Of a DNA stretch of 64,000 nucleotides, positions 60,536-64,000 are shown one piece after another. The stretch lies in the NCBI RefSeq assembly GCF_020829665.1, contig NZ_JAIVFT010000010.1, positions 1 through 64,000 on the forward strand, given 5' to 3'. The notes under the pieces were generated by a model. The model was not told the DNA's origin. It did not search any database and worked only from the letters and a program-made list of their open reading frames with translations. The stretch comes from Nostoc sp. CHAB 5824 (GTDB lineage: Bacteria > Cyanobacteriota > Cyanobacteriia > Cyanobacteriales > Nostocaceae). Position numbers and translations under genes: made by a program. Numbering within the stretch: position 1 is the stretch's first letter; each line of letters begins with the position of its first letter.

Positions 60536-60881
60536 ATACTAATCTTCTCCCTTTGAAAATTGGTGTTTACTATATTTTCAGTTTGAAGCAAAATTAGTAC
60601 AATTGCTTAAAATCGGAATTTTGAATTTCTTTTAGATAATATAAGCTAAATAAATATATTTTTTATTCTATGGTAACTATCAGTTTTTCAATATTATCTT
60701 AATAATAATTTTTGTAATTTAGTGCTAAATGTAGACTAATCCAATTTAAATTGTAAAATCTCAATAACACTAATCGTTTATTTCCAATTATTAAACTTGA
60801 AAAACTAGAATAAATATGTTTTAAAGACTTAATTGAAAGTTAATTTTGAGTATCAAGTAATTTTTACTTGCAAATAGTCCA
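60536..60881. other. AT-rich spacer between the two small peptide genes
   Basis: About 345 bp, very AT-rich. No gene or repeat is recognised. It presumably holds the promoter of the 60368-60535 gene. Confidence 0.4.
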
Positions 60882-61127
60882 TCAATTCGGAGAACACTTG
60901 GCACAGAAATCAGGACTAAATTTACAAAATTGACTGCCTGTCACTGCGTAAGCTGTACAATAAGGAAAACTGGTAAGTTCGACTCTGGCAGTTTGTGATT
61001 TGGAACCATTATGCAACGCTTCAGTAAGTTTGGTTTGATCAGCCACAAGGATACCTAAAAGCTTAGGTAACGCCATGCAAGCAGCAATATTGAGCAGCGT
61101 TAGCAGTGTAGCATCTATCAAATTCAT
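60882..61127 (-). CDS. Small membrane peptide, 81 residues (paralogue 2)
   Basis: Starts MNLIDATLLTLLNIAACMAL followed by PKLLGIL, nearly the same N-terminal helix as the 55-residue gene at 60368-60535. The tail differs: ALHNGSKSQTARVELTSFPY, then four Cys in CTAYAVTGSQFC, FCAKC. The C-terminal Cys could form disulfides or bind a metal if exported. AGGAGATGATT precedes ATG 61127. The N-terminal helix looks like an uncleaved signal or secretion leader. Family not known. Confidence 0.75.
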   Translation of the reverse strand: MNLIDATLLTLLNIAACMALPKLLGILVADQTKLTEALHNGSKSQTARVELTSFPYCTAYAVTGSQFCKFSPDFCAKCSPN

Positions 61128-61152
61128 AGGTAATCATCTCCTGTGAAAAATA

Positions 61153-61182
61153 GGCGTAGGCGTAGCCCGTCGTAGACATCGC
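61153..61182. repeat. Dispersed short repeat (copy g), intergenic
   Basis: GGCGTAGGCGTAGCCCGTCG then TAGACATCGC. Nearly identical to the copy translated inside the CHASE2 protein at 18380-18407. Confidence 0.75.
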
Positions 61183-61403
61183 TGTTCTTAGATGCAAGCA
61201 TAATGTATAGAATTAATATTTAATTAATCCATTGCTTGCAGTCTATGTAAATTAACTTTAACATAAATTTTTGTAAATATAAACGTGGAATTCCTGGAAT
61301 TATCATACACACAAGGGAATGTGGATAATAAGGACGGTTATTGTAGCGTAATAACAAAATAAGCTAGAAAAATAATCGGTTTACGATATTTAGGTAAGGT
61401 GTT

Positions 61404-63380
61404 ATGTCAAAAACCCAAACCGCGTCTTCTTTTTTATCTAACATTAGTGAGCGAGAACGGCAGGCATTAAAGCGGTTGATAGATTACACAAATGTGGAAT
61501 CGCTGCCTGAAATTTGGCCTTTGGCAGCTGGGCGATTTGGTGATGTTGTCGCGCTCCGCAACCCTCACGCTAAACCAGAAGTAGTAATTACTTATACCCA
61601 GTTGGTAGAGCAAATACGATTATTTGCTGCTGGGTTGCAGGCGTTAGGAATAAAGGTAGGCGATCGCATTTCCTTAATTTCTGACAACAGTCCTCGCTGG
61701 TTTATTGCCGATCAAGGCATAATGACTGCTGGCGGAGTTGATGCGGTGCGTAGCTCCCAAGCAGAAAAAGAAGAACTGCTGTTTATCATCGCTAATAGTG
61801 GCAGTACAGCAATAGTAGTTGAGGATTTAAAGACACTTAAAAAACTGCAAGATCGCCTCAAAGATTTACCAATTCAAGTGGTAATCTTACTTTCAGATGA
61901 AGCAGCACCAACAGACGAAAGCCTAAAGGTGCTGAACTTTGCCCAGTTGATCAAAATTGGGGTAAATCATAATTTTGTGCCAGTAAAGCAAAATCGTGAT
62001 GCCCTAGCAACCCTAATTTACACCTCTGGCACCACAGGTAAACCCAAGGGTGTGATGCTGTCTTATAGCAATTTGATACACCAAGTGATAACTATGGGAA
62101 CAGTATTGCAACCAAACGCGGGCGACATTGTTCTCAGTATCCTGCCTTCGTGGCATAGCTACGAGCGGACTGTTGAATATTACCTACTATCTCAAGGTTG
62201 CACGCAAGTTTATACCAACTTGCGCTCTGTGAAAGGAGATTTGAGACAATTTAAACCCAATTACATGGTGGGTGTACCCCGCCTGTGGGAATCGATTTAT
62301 GAAGGAGTTCAAAAGCAATTCCGCGAACAACCAGCGAATAAGCAACGCCTAATTAACTTTTTATTAGGCATTAGCGAGAAATATATCAAAGCGCGGCGAG
62401 TTGCTCAAGGATTGAGTTTAAATAATCTTCATGCTTCACCCGGCGAGCAATTAGCAGCTAAGATACAAGCATCTGCTTTATTACCCCTCCATGCCTTGGG
62501 AGAACGACTGGTTTATGCCAAAGTGCGAGAAGCCACAGGGGGACAAGTCAAGCAGATGATTAGTGGCGGCGGTGCGCTTCCTAGACACATAGATAACTTC
62601 TTTGAAATTATTGGGGTGCAGATTTTGCAAGGCTATGGCTTGACAGAAACTTCTCCTGTTACCCATGTGCGGCGTCCTTGGCGAAATTTGATTGGTGCAT
62701 CAGGGCAACCACTTCCGGCTACAGAAGCTAAAATTGTAGATCCTGAGACAAAAGCGCCTTTGCCAGTAGAAAAACGAGGCTTGGTATTGTTGAGGGGGCC
62801 GCAGATTATGCAAGGCTATTACCAAAATCCCGAAGCGACAGCGAAAGCAATTGATGCTGAAGGTTGGTTTGATAGCGGGGATTTGGGTTGGCTGACACCA
62901 CAAGACGACTTAGTGCTGACTGGCAGGGCAAAGGACACGATTGTATTAACCAATGGGGAAAACATCGAGCCGCAGCCGATCGAAGATGCGTGTTTGCGAT
63001 CGCCATATATCGATCAAATTATGCTCGTTGGCCAAGATCAGCGTAGCCTGGGAGCTTTAATTGTCCCCAATGCCGAAGCTTTAGAAAAATGGGCAGCAAG
63101 TCAAAATCTGATACTGGATACGCAGAATGATCTAGTGACTTCTTCACCTAGTCAAAAAATTGACTGGGAGAGTAGAATGATCCAGGATTTATTTCGACAA
63201 GAATTGAATCGGGAAGTGCAAAATCGTCCGGGTTATCGCCCGGATGACCGCATTGGGACATTCAAACTCATTCTGGAACCGTTTTCTATCGAAAATGGTT
63301 TGATGACACAAACACTGAAAGTTCGCCGACACGTCGTCACGGAACGCTATCGCGATATTATTGACGGCATGTTTGCCTGA
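61404..63380 (+). CDS. aas: Acyl-ACP synthetase / long-chain fatty acid ligase
   Basis: A 658-residue AMP-forming ligase. The P-loop LIYTSGTTGKPKGVML is near 206, PSWHSYERTVEYY, GGGALPRHIDNFFEIIGVQ, LQGYGLTETSPV near 410, DSGDLGWLTPQDDLVLTGRAKDTIVL and NGENIEPQPIEDACLRSP are all present, and a catalytic-Lys region follows at the end. Length and order match the cyanobacterial Aas/FadD enzyme, which recycles free fatty acids to acyl-ACP. It is followed 43 bp later by ylqD, an arrangement I recall from other cyanobacteria. Peripheral membrane location likely. ATG 61404. Confidence 0.92.
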   Translation: MSKTQTASSFLSNISERERQALKRLIDYTNVESLPEIWPLAAGRFGDVVALRNPHAKPEVVITYTQLVEQIRLFAAGLQALGIKVGDRISLISDNSPRWFIADQGIMTAGGVDAVRSSQAEKEELLFIIANSGSTAIVVEDLKTLKKLQDRLKDLPIQVVILLSDEAAPTDESLKVLNFAQLIKIGVNHNFVPVKQNRDALATLIYTSGTTGKPKGVMLSYSNLIHQVITMGTVLQPNAGDIVLSILPSWHSYERTVEYYLLSQGCTQVYTNLRSVKGDLRQFKPNYMVGVPRLWESIYEGVQKQFREQPANKQRLINFLLGISEKYIKARRVAQGLSLNNLHASPGEQLAAKIQASALLPLHALGERLVYAKVREATGGQVKQMISGGGALPRHIDNFFEIIGVQILQGYGLTETSPVTHVRRPWRNLIGASGQPLPATEAKIVDPETKAPLPVEKRGLVLLRGPQIMQGYYQNPEATAKAIDAEGWFDSGDLGWLTPQDDLVLTGRAKDTIVLTNGENIEPQPIEDACLRSPYIDQIMLVGQDQRSLGALIVPNAEALEKWAASQNLILDTQNDLVTSSPSQKIDWESRMIQDLFRQELNREVQNRPGYRPDDRIGTFKLILEPFSIENGLMTQTLKVRRHVVTERYRDIIDGMFA

Positions 63381-63422
63381 TGATTCCACCTCCCAACTAG
63401 TAAGAGTGAACGTGAAATATTT

Positions 63423-63872
63423 ATGGATGTCTCCAAATCTAACTTGCTCCTGAAACGCGTTGTTAACGTCAAAGTCATTGTGACTCCCCTTTGGAAAGAG
63501 GAAGTACAACAGCAGCTACAAACGCAGATCAATCAACTCGATCAACAACTGCAACAGCTAGATGTTGAAGGACAAAGAGCCATCGCTGCAATTCAAAAGC
63601 AGAGTCTGCAACCACCTGGCCCCCAGACTCTTCAACAAATTGACAATATCCAACTCCAAGTCAATCAAAAGAAAAGTGAATTTCTAGAACAGAAAAATCA
63701 GTTGCTGCAAAACCTCCAGCAAGTGCAGTTTCTCCAGCAAGATCAGGAAGTCAACCAATTCCAAATGGAAGGCTTTTTCCGGGTAGAGACGGGAGATAAC
63801 CTGATTAGCAAAATGCAAGTCGAAATCGTTCTGCGCGATGGCATTGTAGAAGAAATTCGCGGCGACATTTAA
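63423..63872 (+). CDS. ylqD: YlqD-family coiled-coil protein
   Basis: A 149-residue protein. An N-terminal strand (LLLKRVVNVKVIVTPLWKEE) is followed by about 75 residues of Gln/Leu-rich coiled coil (EVQQQLQTQINQLDQQLQQL, NQKKSEFLEQKNQLLQNLQQ) and a C-terminal beta end (VETGDNLISKMQVEIVLRDG), the layout of the YlqD family. Function unknown. It is cotranscribed with aas, judging by the 43-bp gap. Confidence 0.88.
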   Translation: MDVSKSNLLLKRVVNVKVIVTPLWKEEVQQQLQTQINQLDQQLQQLDVEGQRAIAAIQKQSLQPPGPQTLQQIDNIQLQVNQKKSEFLEQKNQLLQNLQQVQFLQQDQEVNQFQMEGFFRVETGDNLISKMQVEIVLRDGIVEEIRGDI

Positions 63873-63875
63873 ATT

Positions 63876-63945
63876 TGTCATTTGTCCTTTGTCATTTGTT
63901 TTATGAGCAATGACCAATGACTAATCACAAATGTGATTTAACTTT
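63876..63945. repeat. TTTGTCA / ATGACCA heptamer repeats
   Basis: TTTGTCATTTGTCCTTTGTC is followed by ATGACCAATGACTAATC, giving inverted sets of heptamers that can fold back. Short tandemly repeated heptamers are a known feature of heterocystous cyanobacteria. Confidence 0.7.
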
Positions 63946-64000
63946 GTTTGGGAGCGTCTCCCAGCCCAACATTCCACCTGGGAGCCAGCCCAAACAATTT

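Noticed and set aside
1..64000. tRNA or rRNA genes
   Set aside because: Intergenic regions were read for cloverleaf or rRNA motifs and none was recognised; a tRNAscan run would be decisive.

Overview
The window looks like chromosomal DNA of a filamentous, nitrogen-fixing cyanobacterium of the Nostoc/Anabaena group. Pointers are the very frequent HIP1 octamer GCGATCGC, dispersed short repeats built on GCGTAGGC...GCCTACGC, heptameric short tandem repeats, a protein with the Mo-dependent nitrogenase C-terminal domain, a YARHG-tailed Ser/Thr kinase, a CHASE2/STAND signalling protein, a phosphoribulokinase, and the acyl-ACP synthetase followed by ylqD. The assignment rests on reading alone.

Layout. 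1-8.5 kb: an IS630-type transposase tail, a GNAT acetyltransferase, small unknown genes, a GIY-YIG protein, a Ser/Thr kinase, the Mo-nitrogenase-domain protein, a frameshifted cupin, a creatininase-family protein, a Uma2 nuclease and a 42-bp repeat array. 8.5-25 kb: mostly core genes (PhoD-like phosphatase, acetolactate synthase small subunit, BON protein, alpha/beta hydrolase, a 1584-residue TPR/STAND/CHASE2 protein, infC, a transporter-HEAT fusion, a TrkA-type protein, a DUF3124 lipoprotein). 25-32 kb: a 21-bp repeat array, a Na+/H+ antiporter with a DUF389 protein, and a decayed zone holding a second antiporter and a hybrid sensor kinase, both broken, around an intact GST and an XRE regulator. 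32-45 kb: a tight leftward five-gene operon (old-yellow-enzyme-type oxidoreductase, two membrane-anchored di-heme cytochromes, a catalase-like membrane protein, a GMC oxidoreductase), a divergent secreted di-heme RoxA-like cytochrome, then a lipase-like hydrolase and an SDR. 45-51 kb: radC, an unknown gene, phosphoribulokinase, a GH13 enzyme and an O-methyltransferase. 51.9-56.6 kb: two AAA-like ATPases (the first with a vMAP-type N-terminus) and a TcdA/TcdB-type glycosyltransferase. 56.8-64 kb: recQ, small unknown genes, a second Uma2 protein, a pair of paralogous small membrane peptides, acyl-ACP synthetase and ylqD.

Most notable. (1) A dispersed element of about 125 bp occurs three times, always just upstream of a gene in the same relative orientation, and carries a perfectly spaced promoter-like pair (TTAACG-N17-TATACT) aimed at that gene. 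(2) The di-heme cytochrome/catalase-like/GMC/OYE cluster looks like an oxygenation or peroxide pathway for a hydrophobic substrate. (3) The two-ATPase plus toxin-type glycosyltransferase cluster looks like a conflict or effector locus. (4) Related 21-bp repeats occur at two or three loci, once expanded in frame between Walker A and Walker B of a STAND ATPase, and dispersed repeats are translated inside two proteins. Several genes are broken (cupin, antiporter, sensor kinase, stress protein, a ccsB-like fragment), some by single-base homopolymer changes.
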